A program made the position numbers and the translations under genes. A model generated the notes under the pieces. It was given only the letters and a program-made list of their open reading frames with translations. It did not search any database and was not told where the DNA came from. From Rhodococcus koreensis (lineage in GTDB: Bacteria; Actinomycetota; Actinomycetes; Mycobacteriales; Mycobacteriaceae): DNA of 64,000 nt. Positions 17,480 to 25,494 of this stretch are shown one piece after another. The first letter of the stretch is position 1, and the number at the start of each line of letters is the position of its first letter. The stretch is from contig NZ_FNSV01000005.1 in NCBI RefSeq assembly GCF_900105905.1, forward strand, positions 6,448,001 through 6,512,000, written 5' to 3'.

Positions 17480-18343
17480 GTGGAGTTTCGCCATCTTCAT
17501 TACTTCCTGGCTATAGCGGAGGAAGGATCATTCAACCGCGCCGCCGACCGGTTGCGGATCTCGCAACCGTCGCTCAGCCGGCAGGTGCAGGCGCTGGAAC
17601 GGGAGCTGGGGCAGTCCCTGTTCGACAGAACGGCACGCGGAGCCACCCCGACCGCCGCGGGCGATGCCCTTCTTCAGCACGCGCGGCAGCTGCTGGCGCT
17701 CGAGGCTTCGACGCAGGAGGTGGTGTCGGGTGCGACCAAGATCCGGGAAGTCGTCACCATCGGCGTCCCGCCCGGCACCTCCAGCGAATGGCTCGTGAAC
17801 CTGGTCGGCCGGCTCGACGAGGAGGTGCCGGGGTGCGCGCTGCAACTCGTCGAGGCGAACAGCACGAACCAACTGCGCATGCTTCGTGAAGGGCGGCTCG
17901 ACCTGTGCATGGTGCACCAGGCGCCGCCCAGCGATTGCTCCTCGTGGAAGCTCCGCGAAGAACCGTTCGGTCTCGCCGTGCGCCCCGGTCACGCCCTGGC
18001 GTCGGCGGCGTCCTGTTCGCTGCGGGACCTCGACGGGCTGCGGGTGCTCGTCCACAGCCGCGACCAGGTCCCCACCCAGCAGGACGGGTTGATGAGCGCG
18101 GCGGTGGAGGCCGGTATCCGGCCGTACTGGCAATTCGCGCAGTTCGTCGAGCACGCGCTCGCCGGTGCGGCCGCGGCGAAAGCGGACGCCGTCCTGGTGA
18201 GTCGGTACACGGCGCAGAAACAGATGCCGGGGTGGCCCTGGCACCCGTTGACCGAGTTACCGCTGGCGATGACGACGTGGCTGGTCTGCCAGCGGCACAC
18301 GCGGGCCGTGGTCAGCGACGTGACCACGGCCATCATGTCCTGA
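17480..18343 (+). CDS. LysR-family transcriptional regulator
   Basis: 287 residues. N-terminal winged helix-turn-helix typical of LysR: FRHLHYFLAIAEEGSFNRAA, LRISQPSLSRQVQALERELG and LFDRTARGATPTAAG. The rest is a periplasmic-binding-like effector domain. GTG start at 17480 directly follows GGAGGTAACCGACC, an excellent ribosome site (GGAGG). Divergent from the isomerase/SDR/transporter set, with a strong palindrome between them, so it most likely activates that set in response to its substrate and represses itself. Confidence 0.95.
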   Translation: MEFRHLHYFLAIAEEGSFNRAADRLRISQPSLSRQVQALERELGQSLFDRTARGATPTAAGDALLQHARQLLALEASTQEVVSGATKIREVVTIGVPPGTSSEWLVNLVGRLDEEVPGCALQLVEANSTNQLRMLREGRLDLCMVHQAPPSDCSSWKLREEPFGLAVRPGHALASAASCSLRDLDGLRVLVHSRDQVPTQQDGLMSAAVEAGIRPYWQFAQFVEHALAGAAAAKADAVLVSRYTAQKQMPGWPWHPLTELPLAMTTWLVCQRHTRAVVSDVTTAIMS

Positions 18344-18363
18344 GACTCACGAGGGCGTTCCTG

Positions 18364-18720
18364 TCAGGTCTGCCGCCCCGCGTCGTACGCCGCCACGACC
18401 CGTTTCGGGGCGGTGAGACGCCACGCCTCCTCGACGAGTTCGGCCAGTTCTTCGGAGTCGACGCGGTCGAGGACGACGTCGATCCAGCCCCACCGTCCGA
18501 AGAACGGTGCGACCAGGAACACGTCGGGATCCTCCTGCAGCAGCGCGGCCTGCGTTTCCTTCGTCGCCTTGAGGCAGACGGTGGGCGCGCCGTACCCGAT
18601 GAGGCCGAACATTTTCTTGCGCACCCGGAACGTCGGTTGGTCGCCCCAGTTCGCGATCACCACCTCGTGCGCCTCCGGCAATGCCAGCATCATCGCGCGA
18701 ACGTCGTGTTCGGTGGGCAT
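18364..18720 (-). CDS. MmcQ/YjbR-like (DUF419) protein
   Basis: 118 residues of the MmcQ/YjbR family (double wing fold). Visible: MPTEHDVRAMMLALPEAHEV at the start, FRVRKKMFGLIG near 35, VCLKATKETQAALLQEDPD near 48, VAPFFGRWGWIDVVLD near 75, and the final W-R-L-T-A-P-K-R. These are small DNA-binding-like or cytoplasmic proteins of unknown function. Stands alone between the LysR gene (convergent) and an acyl-CoA-dehydrogenase-like gene. ATG at 18720 chosen from homology; frames further upstream are read-through. Confidence 0.88.
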   Translation of the reverse strand: MPTEHDVRAMMLALPEAHEVVIANWGDQPTFRVRKKMFGLIGYGAPTVCLKATKETQAALLQEDPDVFLVAPFFGRWGWIDVVLDRVDSEELAELVEEAWRLTAPKRVVAAYDAGRQT

Positions 18721-18797
18721 CACAGCTCCTGGTCCGGCGGTCGGTGGTTCGCAGACCTTTATAGCCCCGATCACCGACAGCCCGGACCGCGGCACGC

Positions 18798-19913
18798 TCA
18801 GACGAAGGCGAACTCGTCGCCGGCGTGGAACTTGGCGAGCGATTCGGAGACCGACCGCCGCGACGGCGGATGGAAGGCGAACGCGTGCACGGCGGCGGTG
18901 AGGTAACCGATGTCGGAGGACTTGATGAACGCGATCCCGCCGAGCGATTCGACGGCCGCCGAGGACGCGCGGACCAGCGCGTCGCGAATCGCGATGCGCG
19001 AGAAGAGGAGACGCACCGAGATGTCCTGCCCGCGTTCGCCCTCGTCCACCGCGCGGGCGATGTTCTCGACGGCGCCCATGGCGTTCTCGATATCGGCGGC
19101 GGCGCGCACATAACCCTCGTAGTCGTCCTTGCCTGCGGCCAGCAGTCGTTCGAGCAGCGCGCTCGCCGCACCCAGGTAGTTGGCGGTGACGAGCATCCCG
19201 AACCACAGATATCCGGTCATCTCGTGTTGCCCGTCCGGGTCGTCGGCACCGTTGAGGAGGACGAGGTCGGCCGGTATCTCGACGTCCTCGAGGTGTACCT
19301 CGTCGCTTTCGGCACCGGCAAGAATCCAGCTCTCCCAGAACGGCCGCACCGTGATCCCCGGTGTGTTGGCCGGGATCAGCGCGATCGCCCTCGCACCGGT
19401 GTCGACCTCGACGCTCGCGGTGAGCAGGTCCATCGACCCCGACAGGCTGCACGGCTTCTTGCTGCCGTTGACGATGTAGCTCGAGCCCTTCTTCCTGGCG
19501 GTCATGGTGGGAATGAACACACTGCCCCCGGTGACGCCCTCGGAGAAGCCGGAGGCGACGACGGCGCGTTGTTCGACGAGGCTCTTGATCAACGCGCGGT
19601 CGTCGTCCGTGGCCTCCTGCGCGAACTCGTTGAGCGTGGCGAGCGACAGATGATGCATCGTGGTGGCGGCGCCGAGCGAGGGCGACCTGCTGCCGATGGC
19701 CCGCTGGACGCGCACGGAATCCAGCGCGGAGGCGCCCAGCCCACCGGATTCCTTCGGGATGGTCAGAGCGGTGCCGCCTGCGTCCCGGAAGCGCCCGATT
19801 GCGCCGCTGCCTCTACCTTCCAGCGTGAGCAGTGGCGTCTCGTCCAGATAGGCGGCGAGATCGGGCAGGTAGGACTGCAGCGCTGCGTGTTCGCGGGCCA
19901 TCAATGCGGTCAT
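18798..19913 (-). CDS. Acyl-CoA dehydrogenase-like flavoprotein
   Basis: 371 residues with the acyl-CoA dehydrogenase fold: GTALTIPKESGGLGASALD near 48, SGFSEGVTGGSVFIPTMTAR near 120 (substrate/FAD region), YIVNGSKKPCSLSGSMDLL near 145, and a C-terminal helical domain ending in SSDIGYLTAAVHAFAFHPPS. The canonical catalytic Glu motif of beta-oxidation enzymes is not evident and the C-terminus is short, so it may be a diverged dehydrogenase or hydroxylase-type member. Divergent from the serine-palmitoyltransferase-like gene at 20082, sharing a mirror-image promoter region (19971-20036), which suggests co-regulation and a common pathway. Confidence 0.85.
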   Translation of the reverse strand: MTALMAREHAALQSYLPDLAAYLDETPLLTLEGRGSGAIGRFRDAGGTALTIPKESGGLGASALDSVRVQRAIGSRSPSLGAATTMHHLSLATLNEFAQEATDDDRALIKSLVEQRAVVASGFSEGVTGGSVFIPTMTARKKGSSYIVNGSKKPCSLSGSMDLLTASVEVDTGARAIALIPANTPGITVRPFWESWILAGAESDEVHLEDVEIPADLVLLNGADDPDGQHEMTGYLWFGMLVTANYLGAASALLERLLAAGKDDYEGYVRAAADIENAMGAVENIARAVDEGERGQDISVRLLFSRIAIRDALVRASSAAVESLGGIAFIKSSDIGYLTAAVHAFAFHPPSRRSVSESLAKFHAGDEFAFV

Positions 19914-19970
19914 GACACTCCTCGAATGTGTTCGCGGAAATTCTGGATTTCCAGGGATATCCATAGGCAC

Positions 19971-20036
19971 ATTCGGAGCGAGGTGTGGTGGCGGTTTGGT
20001 CGGCGCCACCAAACCGCATCGGCCACCGCTCCGAAT
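19971..20036. promoter_or_regulatory. Nested inverted repeats and divergent CCGAAT promoter-like elements
   Basis: Outer arms ATTCGGAGCG (19971-19980) and CGCTCCGAAT (20027-20036) are exact reverse complements; inner arms GCGGTTTGGT (19991-20000) and ACCAAACCGC (20008-20017) form a second perfect repeat with loop CGGCGCC. Each strand thus reads AAACCG, 14-15 nt, then GCTCCGAAT. The -10-like part equals that of the SigK promoters P1/P2, but the -35 is AAACC instead of CCATCC. Confidence 0.6.
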
Positions 20037-20081
20037 CAACGGAGTAATCCCGATCATGCACACCGCGAGGAGTTGGTATCG

Positions 20082-21314
20082 ATGCCTGTGAACAGATTGA
20101 TCCAGAGGCTGGGTGGCGACGACCGGGTGGATCTACTCCGCGCAGTTCGTGAGTCCGACGTGAGTCCCTACTTCCGGGTGATGGAGTCCGCCACCGCACC
20201 CGTCGTCCAGGTGGAGGGCGCCGACCGGATCATGCTCGGTTCCAACAACTATCTCGGTCTCGCCGATCACCCCGCCATTCGTCAGGGAGCGCAGGACGCC
20301 CTCGACACGTTCGGCGGCGCGATCACCGGAAGCCGGCTCCTGAACGGCACCATGGACCTGCATCTCGACCTCGAGTCGGAGATCGCCGAATGGCACGGCA
20401 CCGAGGACGCGATGGTCTTCACCACCGGCTATCAGACGAATCTGGGCACCATCAGTGCCGTCGTAGGGAAGGGCGACGTCGTCGCCGTCGACTCCGCTGC
20501 GCACGCGTCGATCCGGGACGGTTGTGCTCTGTCCGGTGCCACGATCCGCAAGTTCCGTCACAACGACGTCGCCGACCTGGAGAGCATCCTCGCGGACACG
20601 GCAGACGGGGACGGCGCGGTGCTGGTGATCGTCGACGGGTTGTATTCGATGGAGGGCGATCTCGCGCCACTCGGCGCCGTCTCCGCACTCTGTGACCGGT
20701 ACGGTGCGGCCCTGATGGTGGACGAGGCGCACAGTCTCGGCATCTTCGGTGAGAAGAGGACCGGCGCCGCCGAACTCCTCGGTATCGACGGCGACACCGA
20801 CATCCGGATGGCGTCGCTGTCCAAGAGTCCCAGCTCCACAGGAGGATTCATCGCTGGGTCCCACGATCTCCTCGACTCGCTGCGGGTGAATGCCCGTGCT
20901 TTCCTGTTCACGACGTCCGGTGTTCCCGCCGCGGTGGGAGCGTCCCTCGCCGCGGTGCGACTGATCCGCAGCGAGGAGGGGGAACAACGCGCACGACGCG
21001 CACTGGACAACGCCGCCGTCCTGCGGTCCGGTCTGGCGGACAACGGACTCGACGTGGGTGCGCTGTCGCCGCTGCCCGGCGGCGGTGAGACGGTGACGCC
21101 CATCGTGTCCGTCCACGTCGGCGACGACCTCGAGGCGATGAACCTCTGGCGGACCCTGTTCGACAAGGGTGTGTTCACCAGCGCGGCACTCTATCCCGCC
21201 GTTCCGCGGTCGGGTGCGATGCTCCGGCTGTGCGTCATGGCCACCCACACCGACGCCCAGTTGCGGCGGGCGGTGGACGTGATCTCCGAGACCGTCACGG
21301 AAGCCGCGGCCTGA
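20082..21314 (+). CDS. Alpha-oxoamine synthase, serine palmitoyltransferase-like
   Basis: 410-residue PLP enzyme of the alpha-oxoamine synthase family (BioF, KBL, HemA, SPT), which joins an amino acid and an acyl-CoA with loss of CO2. Features: SPYFRVMES near 27, GSNNYLGLADHP near 52, ITGSRLLNGTMDLH near 82, TGYQTNLGTISAVVG, AAHASIRDG (His stacking on PLP), VDEAHSLG near 212, Lys of the Schiff base in SLSKSPSSTGG near 250, and VMATHT near 388. The SRLLNGT, HASI and MATHT segments resemble bacterial serine palmitoyltransferase more than BioF as I recall these proteins. Start ATG follows a GAGGAG site. Overlaps the next gene by one base (TGATG). Confidence 0.88.
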   Translation: MPVNRLIQRLGGDDRVDLLRAVRESDVSPYFRVMESATAPVVQVEGADRIMLGSNNYLGLADHPAIRQGAQDALDTFGGAITGSRLLNGTMDLHLDLESEIAEWHGTEDAMVFTTGYQTNLGTISAVVGKGDVVAVDSAAHASIRDGCALSGATIRKFRHNDVADLESILADTADGDGAVLVIVDGLYSMEGDLAPLGAVSALCDRYGAALMVDEAHSLGIFGEKRTGAAELLGIDGDTDIRMASLSKSPSSTGGFIAGSHDLLDSLRVNARAFLFTTSGVPAAVGASLAAVRLIRSEEGEQRARRALDNAAVLRSGLADNGLDVGALSPLPGGGETVTPIVSVHVGDDLEAMNLWRTLFDKGVFTSAALYPAVPRSGAMLRLCVMATHTDAQLRRAVDVISETVTEAAA

Positions 21315-22837
21315 TGAAGGTGGCGGTCACCGGGGCGACGAGCGATTTCGGCGCCGCGATCCTGCCCGTGCTGCTGGACGATCCGGATATCGACACCGTG
21401 ATCGGTCTCGGCAGGCGGGAACTGCCGATCGAACATCCGAAACTCGAGTTCGTCCGGATGGACATCCGCGACCCGGGCATCGAGGAGGTGTTCCGCGGCT
21501 GCGAGGCCGTGGTCCACCTGGCGTTCGTGGTGGAGGAGATCCGGGACAAGGCGGCGACCCACGACATCAACCTGAGGGGTTCGCGCAACGTCATCGATTC
21601 CGCCTACCGGGCCGGCGTGCTGCGCGTCGTGATCGCGTCGAGCATCAACGCGTACGGTCCGGAGTTGCGCCCGAAGCCGGTGAACGAGGACGTCTATCCC
21701 GCAGGCGATCCCGACCGATACTATTTCCACGACAAGGCCGAGGTCGAGCATTACGCCGAGTGGTGGCTGCGCCGCCATCCGGGGGAGATGGCGATCTCGA
21801 TGCTGCGTCCCACCTACATCATCGGGCCGGACTTCTCCAACGACGGCATCGAACAGCTCACCGGCCCGGTCGGGGCCTTTCCGCGGGCCGACGACGCCGC
21901 GTACCAATTCCTGCACCAGCGGGACATGGCGGATGCGTTCCATCGCGCCGTGAAGCAGGATCTGGTGGGCCCGTTCAACCTCGGACCGCGGGACTGGGTG
22001 GGTGTCCGCGAGCTCGCGGCGATGCAGGGGCAGCGGATGTTCGACGTGCCCGAGCGGCCGGCGGTCGTGGCGGCGAACGTCGCGTTTCGACTCGGACTCA
22101 CCGCGTTCTCCGGCCAGTGGGTAACCGCGGGGGAGACCGTCGTCGATTCGACGCGCCTCACCGAGGCGACCGGCTGGGCGCCGACGCTGACTGCCCGGGA
22201 GTCGGCGGCCGTCATGATCCTGCTGCAGGGGAAACCCCTGTTGCGCAGAGAGGATGCCCTGGAACGCCGCATCGCCTGCGAGGCCGCGCTGGAGCCGGCG
22301 TCCGAATTCGTCGGAGTCGACGGCCGCGGGCTCGAACACGTCCAGATTCCCGCGGCCACCGGAGCCGTGCACGCCGAGGTCCACGCGGCCCGGCGGGGTG
22401 GCGGGACCACTGTGGTGCTGCCCGCGCCGCCCGGGCTCCATGCGCGGTATCTCACTCCGCTCGCCGTGGAGTTGGCGGAGAACGGCGTGAACGTCGTCGT
22501 CGCGGATCTCCCCGGGCACGGGCCGAGCACCGGGAAGCGCGGTCTTGCGACGGCGGCCGGGGTGCACGACGCCCTGGCGGTCGCGCTCGGCTATGCGCGG
22601 ATCCGGTTCGGCGGCACGCCGCACGTGGTCAGGGTGGGCGACACGACCGCGCCCGTGTCGCGGCCCGGACGCCGGCGGTCGTGGGTCGCCCGCTCGCGGA
22701 CCCGCGTCGTCGTCAACCCGGCCGACGGACTGCTCCCGCGCAGACTGCGCTACGAGGGCGGGCTTGAGCACCTCCCGCACGCGTATTCGGCCCGCGGCGT
22801 CACCTCGGTCATCCACACCGATCGAGTCGACTCGTAG
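21314..22837 (+). CDS. Extended SDR epimerase with C-terminal partial alpha/beta-hydrolase-like region
   Basis: 507 residues. Residues 1-300 are an extended SDR: VAVTGATSDFGAAILPVLLD (cofactor loop with TGATSDFG), VVHLAFV, SSINAYGP, the active Tyr in YYFHDKAEVE, and ISMLRPTYIIGP. From about residue 350 the protein continues into VVLPAPPGLHARYLTPLAVE and VVADLPGHGPST, which looks like the first strands of an alpha/beta hydrolase (oxyanion strand and the D-L-P-G-H-G turn), but the sequence ends without a G-x-S-x-G elbow or catalytic His. Start overlaps the oxoamine synthase stop by one base. A reductase working on the 3-keto product of the upstream enzyme is a natural inference. Confidence 0.8.
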   Translation: MKVAVTGATSDFGAAILPVLLDDPDIDTVIGLGRRELPIEHPKLEFVRMDIRDPGIEEVFRGCEAVVHLAFVVEEIRDKAATHDINLRGSRNVIDSAYRAGVLRVVIASSINAYGPELRPKPVNEDVYPAGDPDRYYFHDKAEVEHYAEWWLRRHPGEMAISMLRPTYIIGPDFSNDGIEQLTGPVGAFPRADDAAYQFLHQRDMADAFHRAVKQDLVGPFNLGPRDWVGVRELAAMQGQRMFDVPERPAVVAANVAFRLGLTAFSGQWVTAGETVVDSTRLTEATGWAPTLTARESAAVMILLQGKPLLRREDALERRIACEAALEPASEFVGVDGRGLEHVQIPAATGAVHAEVHAARRGGGTTVVLPAPPGLHARYLTPLAVELAENGVNVVVADLPGHGPSTGKRGLATAAGVHDALAVALGYARIRFGGTPHVVRVGDTTAPVSRPGRRRSWVARSRTRVVVNPADGLLPRRLRYEGGLEHLPHAYSARGVTSVIHTDRVDS

Positions 22838-22880
22838 AGTGTCTCCTGACCACGTCGACGCCGTGAGCAGGAGTGAACCC

Positions 22881-23300
22881 ATGACCAGTGAAGAACCCGG
22901 CAAGCGGAGCCCGGCCGTCGAGGCGGGTCTGACGGTGCGGCGTGAGGTGATGGGTCCCGACTTCGTCGAGCGGGCGCTCACCCGGACCGCGGGGACCGAC
23001 AGCGAGCAATTGCAGGAATTCGTCACCGAGCACGTGTGGGACGCCGTGTGGAATCGGCCCGGGCTGGACCGACGCAGCCGCAGTCTCCTCAACCTCGGCA
23101 TGCTCATCGCGCTACGGGCGCACGGTGAGCTGAAGGGCCACGTGCGGGGTGCACTGCGCAACGGTCTGACCCGCACCGAGATCGTCGAAGCGGTGATCCA
23201 CGCGAGCGCCTACTGCGGGGCCCCCGCCGGTCTGTCGGCGATGGCCGTGGTGCAGGAGGCGCTCGACGCGGAACTGGGACCGCTCGAATCCCAGGACTGA
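22881..23300 (+). CDS. Carboxymuconolactone decarboxylase family protein
   Basis: 139-residue CMD/AhpD-like protein. The segment NRPGLDRRSRSLLNLGMLIA near 58, then HGELKGHVRGALRNGLTRTE and EIVEAVIHASAYCGAPAG near 100-117, match 4-carboxymuconolactone decarboxylase (PcaC-type) rather than the CxxC peroxidase type; a single Cys is seen. ATG at 22881 with GGAG 8 nt upstream. It follows the epimerase by 43 nt in the same direction and may belong to that transcript. No other beta-ketoadipate genes adjoin it, so the PcaC function is only a family assignment. Confidence 0.85.
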   Translation: MTSEEPGKRSPAVEAGLTVRREVMGPDFVERALTRTAGTDSEQLQEFVTEHVWDAVWNRPGLDRRSRSLLNLGMLIALRAHGELKGHVRGALRNGLTRTEIVEAVIHASAYCGAPAGLSAMAVVQEALDAELGPLESQD

Positions 23301-23309
23301 CGACCCGAC

Positions 23310-24497
23310 TCAGCCCGTCACACCGGTGATCTCGTTCGGGGTCTCCGGCAGATCGGCGTGTCCGGACACTGACCAGGTGTCGAGGTCGATCGTGTGGATC
23401 TTCTTGTTCGCGGGATCGGTCACGTAGGCCGTGTGGTCCTGCACGTACAGCGCGGGACGCGGCGACTGCCACTGGTCCGGCTCGGTCCACGGCTCGAGGA
23501 TGTCGACGGTGCGGCTCACGGCCTTGGTGTTCGGGTCGATCACGTGCAGGGCGCCGTCGGTGCCGAGGACGAGGGCCTCACCGTGCGGGGCGCGCCCGAG
23601 CGACCGGAACGTGTAGCTGGTGCCCAGGTCGACGAGGGTGAGCTGTCCCGTGGCGGTGTCGGTGAGGGAGACCCGTTCGGGGCGTTCGAGTTCGGCGTCC
23701 GGGTCGGTCTTGTAGTCGCCCAGCAGGATCGGGGAGTTCTCGTCGCCGGCCTGGTTGCCGATGCGCCCGTAGGGGTCGGGGCTCGTCACCTTGGTGATGA
23801 CGCCGTCCCGGTAGATCAGCAGGCCGTTCTGGCATCCCACGACCACCGTCTCGTCGGCGGCAACGGCCTCCCCGTGCACGCCGGGGCAGTCCTCGTTGCG
23901 CGCGATCTCCTTGCGGTCGCGGTCGAGTACGACGATGCCGGTGCGCTCGTCCTCGTTGCCCACGGTGGTGAGCAGGCTGCCGTCGGAGAGTTCCACGGCC
24001 ACACCGTGATGCGCTTCCGGGGTCGTGAACTCGGTGGTGTCCGGGGTGCCCTGGGAGAGTGCGGCCGGGTCGAACACGCGCACCAGTCCGGTGCCGTCGT
24101 CGAACAGCACGGTCTTGCCGTCGTGCCGGACCACGTGCCCGGGCGTCTTCGCCTCGAACGCGACGTCGGTGAGTGCGGGTGCGGTGGTGTAGTGGCTGCC
24201 GCCGTCGGTCCAGGTTCCGGTGTCGAGGGCGGTGAAGCTGTTGCCGGTGCTGATCAGCACGTGCCGGTCGTCGCCCGCGGGGTTGAGCCGGGTGAAGCCG
24301 TCCACCTCGGCCGAGCCGACCACGTCGAGGCTCTGCGTGTCGAGGACGAGCACCCCGCCGTCGTAGCTCAGTGTCAGTCGTGGCGTGGCCGCGTCGGTGG
24401 TGGTCGCTTCGGCGGTGCCGGAGTCGGTGGAGCAGGACGTGAGAAGTGCCGCCGAGAGTGCCACGGCGGCAACGGCGGTGGGTCGGGGTCTACGCAT
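23310..24497 (-). CDS. aztD: AztD-like zinc metallochaperone lipoprotein (copy 1)
   Basis: 395 residues with a lipoprotein signal peptide (lipobox LLTSC, Cys near 23) and a beta-propeller body with repeated VLD/HVIDP blade motifs (LVLDTQSLDVVGSAEV, HVLISTGNSFTALD, LHVIDPNTKAVSRTVD). His-containing turns such as GHVVRHDGKTV, AHHGVAVEL and CPGVHGEA fit the zinc sites of AztD, the extracytoplasmic protein that hands zinc to the AztC binding protein. Start ATG at 24497 puts the signal peptide at the N-terminus; a longer frame is rejected. A second AztD is encoded at 25491. Separated from aztC by 76 nt holding a palindrome (24525-24543), so it may have its own promoter. Confidence 0.85.
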   Translation of the reverse strand: MRRPRPTAVAAVALSAALLTSCSTDSGTAEATTTDAATPRLTLSYDGGVLVLDTQSLDVVGSAEVDGFTRLNPAGDDRHVLISTGNSFTALDTGTWTDGGSHYTTAPALTDVAFEAKTPGHVVRHDGKTVLFDDGTGLVRVFDPAALSQGTPDTTEFTTPEAHHGVAVELSDGSLLTTVGNEDERTGIVVLDRDRKEIARNEDCPGVHGEAVAADETVVVGCQNGLLIYRDGVITKVTSPDPYGRIGNQAGDENSPILLGDYKTDPDAELERPERVSLTDTATGQLTLVDLGTSYTFRSLGRAPHGEALVLGTDGALHVIDPNTKAVSRTVDILEPWTEPDQWQSPRPALYVQDHTAYVTDPANKKIHTIDLDTWSVSGHADLPETPNEITGVTG

Positions 24498-24524
24498 AAG
24501 GGTCACCCAGGAGAAGTAACCCTT

Positions 24525-24543
24525 TTTGCAAACGGTTGTCAAA
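24525..24543. promoter_or_regulatory. Candidate operator upstream of aztD copy 1
   Basis: Imperfect 19-bp inverted repeat TTTGCAAACGGTTGTCAAA with half-site TTTG-N2-AAC, 28 nt before the aztD start. On the coding strand it contains TTGACA-like sequence, so operator and -35 would overlap. It differs from the Zur-like box at 27633. Low certainty. Confidence 0.4.
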
Positions 24544-24573
24544 GTCGTAAGTGTGCATGTGGCGATGCATCGA

Positions 24574-25494
24574 CTACGACAACCCCTGCGCGATCGCCAG
24601 GGAATTGGAATCCATCATCTCGATGTACGTGCCGGCCCCCGAGCCGGGTTCACCCAGTGATTCCGTGAACAGCGAGACCACGTCCACCGGAACGCGTGCT
24701 TCCGACGCCAGCACCTGTGCGAGTCGATCGGGCTGGGAGGAGTCGACGAAGATCGCGGGCACCCTCGCCGCCGTGACGGTCGCGGCCAGGTCCGACAGAT
24801 CCGACGCGCTGGGCGACGCCAGGGTGGTACCGCTGGGAATCACCGCCCCGATCGTGTCGAAGCCGAAACGCTGTGCCAGATAGCCGAACACGTGATGGTT
24901 GGTCACCAGTTTGCGTCGATCGGGCGGGACGGTCGCGAACCTGTCCGTCATTCGGGCGGTGAGTTCCGCGAGTCTCCGGGCGTAGCCGTCCGCGTTCGTG
25001 CGGACAGCATCCGCGTCGATGTCCGGCACGTGTTCGATCACCGCGTCGCGGATCAGGGCGACCGCGTCCCGCATGCGGTCCGGATCGGTCCAGACGTGCG
25101 GATCCATGGTGCCCGAGGACTTTCCGGAGCGATATTCGATCGGTCGCACGGCCTCACCGATCTGCAGGATCGGGACTCCCTCCGCGCGCGCGGTGTCGAC
25201 GGTCTTGCCGATTCCTTCCTCGAGGCCGAGCCCGTTCGATACGAGGAGGTCGGCGCGTTCCACCCGCGCGGCGTCCGAGGCGGAGATCTCGAACGAATGG
25301 GGATCGGCGCCCCTCGGCATCAGCACCGTCACGTCGGCCCGGTCGCCGACGACGTTCTGCACCATGTCACCCAGAATGTTGGTGGTCACCACGACGACGG
25401 GCCCGTCGGACGAGCCCGGGGCGCACGCGGTCACCGGCAGCGCCGCGAGTGCGGTCAGGAGGGCCAGCGGCAGCAGGCGCCGCATCCTCGTCAC
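24574..25494 (-). CDS. aztC: Zinc ABC transporter substrate-binding lipoprotein AztC
   Basis: 306-residue cluster A-I (ZnuA/TroA-type) metal-binding protein anchored as a lipoprotein: signal PLALLTALAALPVTAC (lipobox Cys near 24). Metal-binding His residues lie in ADPHSFEIS (about 66), MDPHVWTDPD (about 130) and LVTNHHVFGY (about 195), with the fourth ligand in FVDSSQ (about 270). The His-rich loop of ZnuA is short, as expected for the AztC type that depends on AztD. GTG at 25494 overlaps the aztD stop (GTGA); the ATG 9 nt later is an alternative. Delivers zinc to AztB. Confidence 0.93.
   Translation of the reverse strand: MTRMRRLLPLALLTALAALPVTACAPGSSDGPVVVVTTNILGDMVQNVVGDRADVTVLMPRGADPHSFEISASDAARVERADLLVSNGLGLEEGIGKTVDTARAEGVPILQIGEAVRPIEYRSGKSSGTMDPHVWTDPDRMRDAVALIRDAVIEHVPDIDADAVRTNADGYARRLAELTARMTDRFATVPPDRRKLVTNHHVFGYLAQRFGFDTIGAVIPSGTTLASPSASDLSDLAATVTAARVPAIFVDSSQPDRLAQVLASEARVPVDVVSLFTESLGEPGSGAGTYIEMMDSNSLAIAQGLS

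Noticed and set aside
21191-23176. 661-codon minus-strand frame opposite the SDR and CMD genes
   Set aside because: Mirror of the GC-rich third positions; no motif found and the sense genes are well supported.
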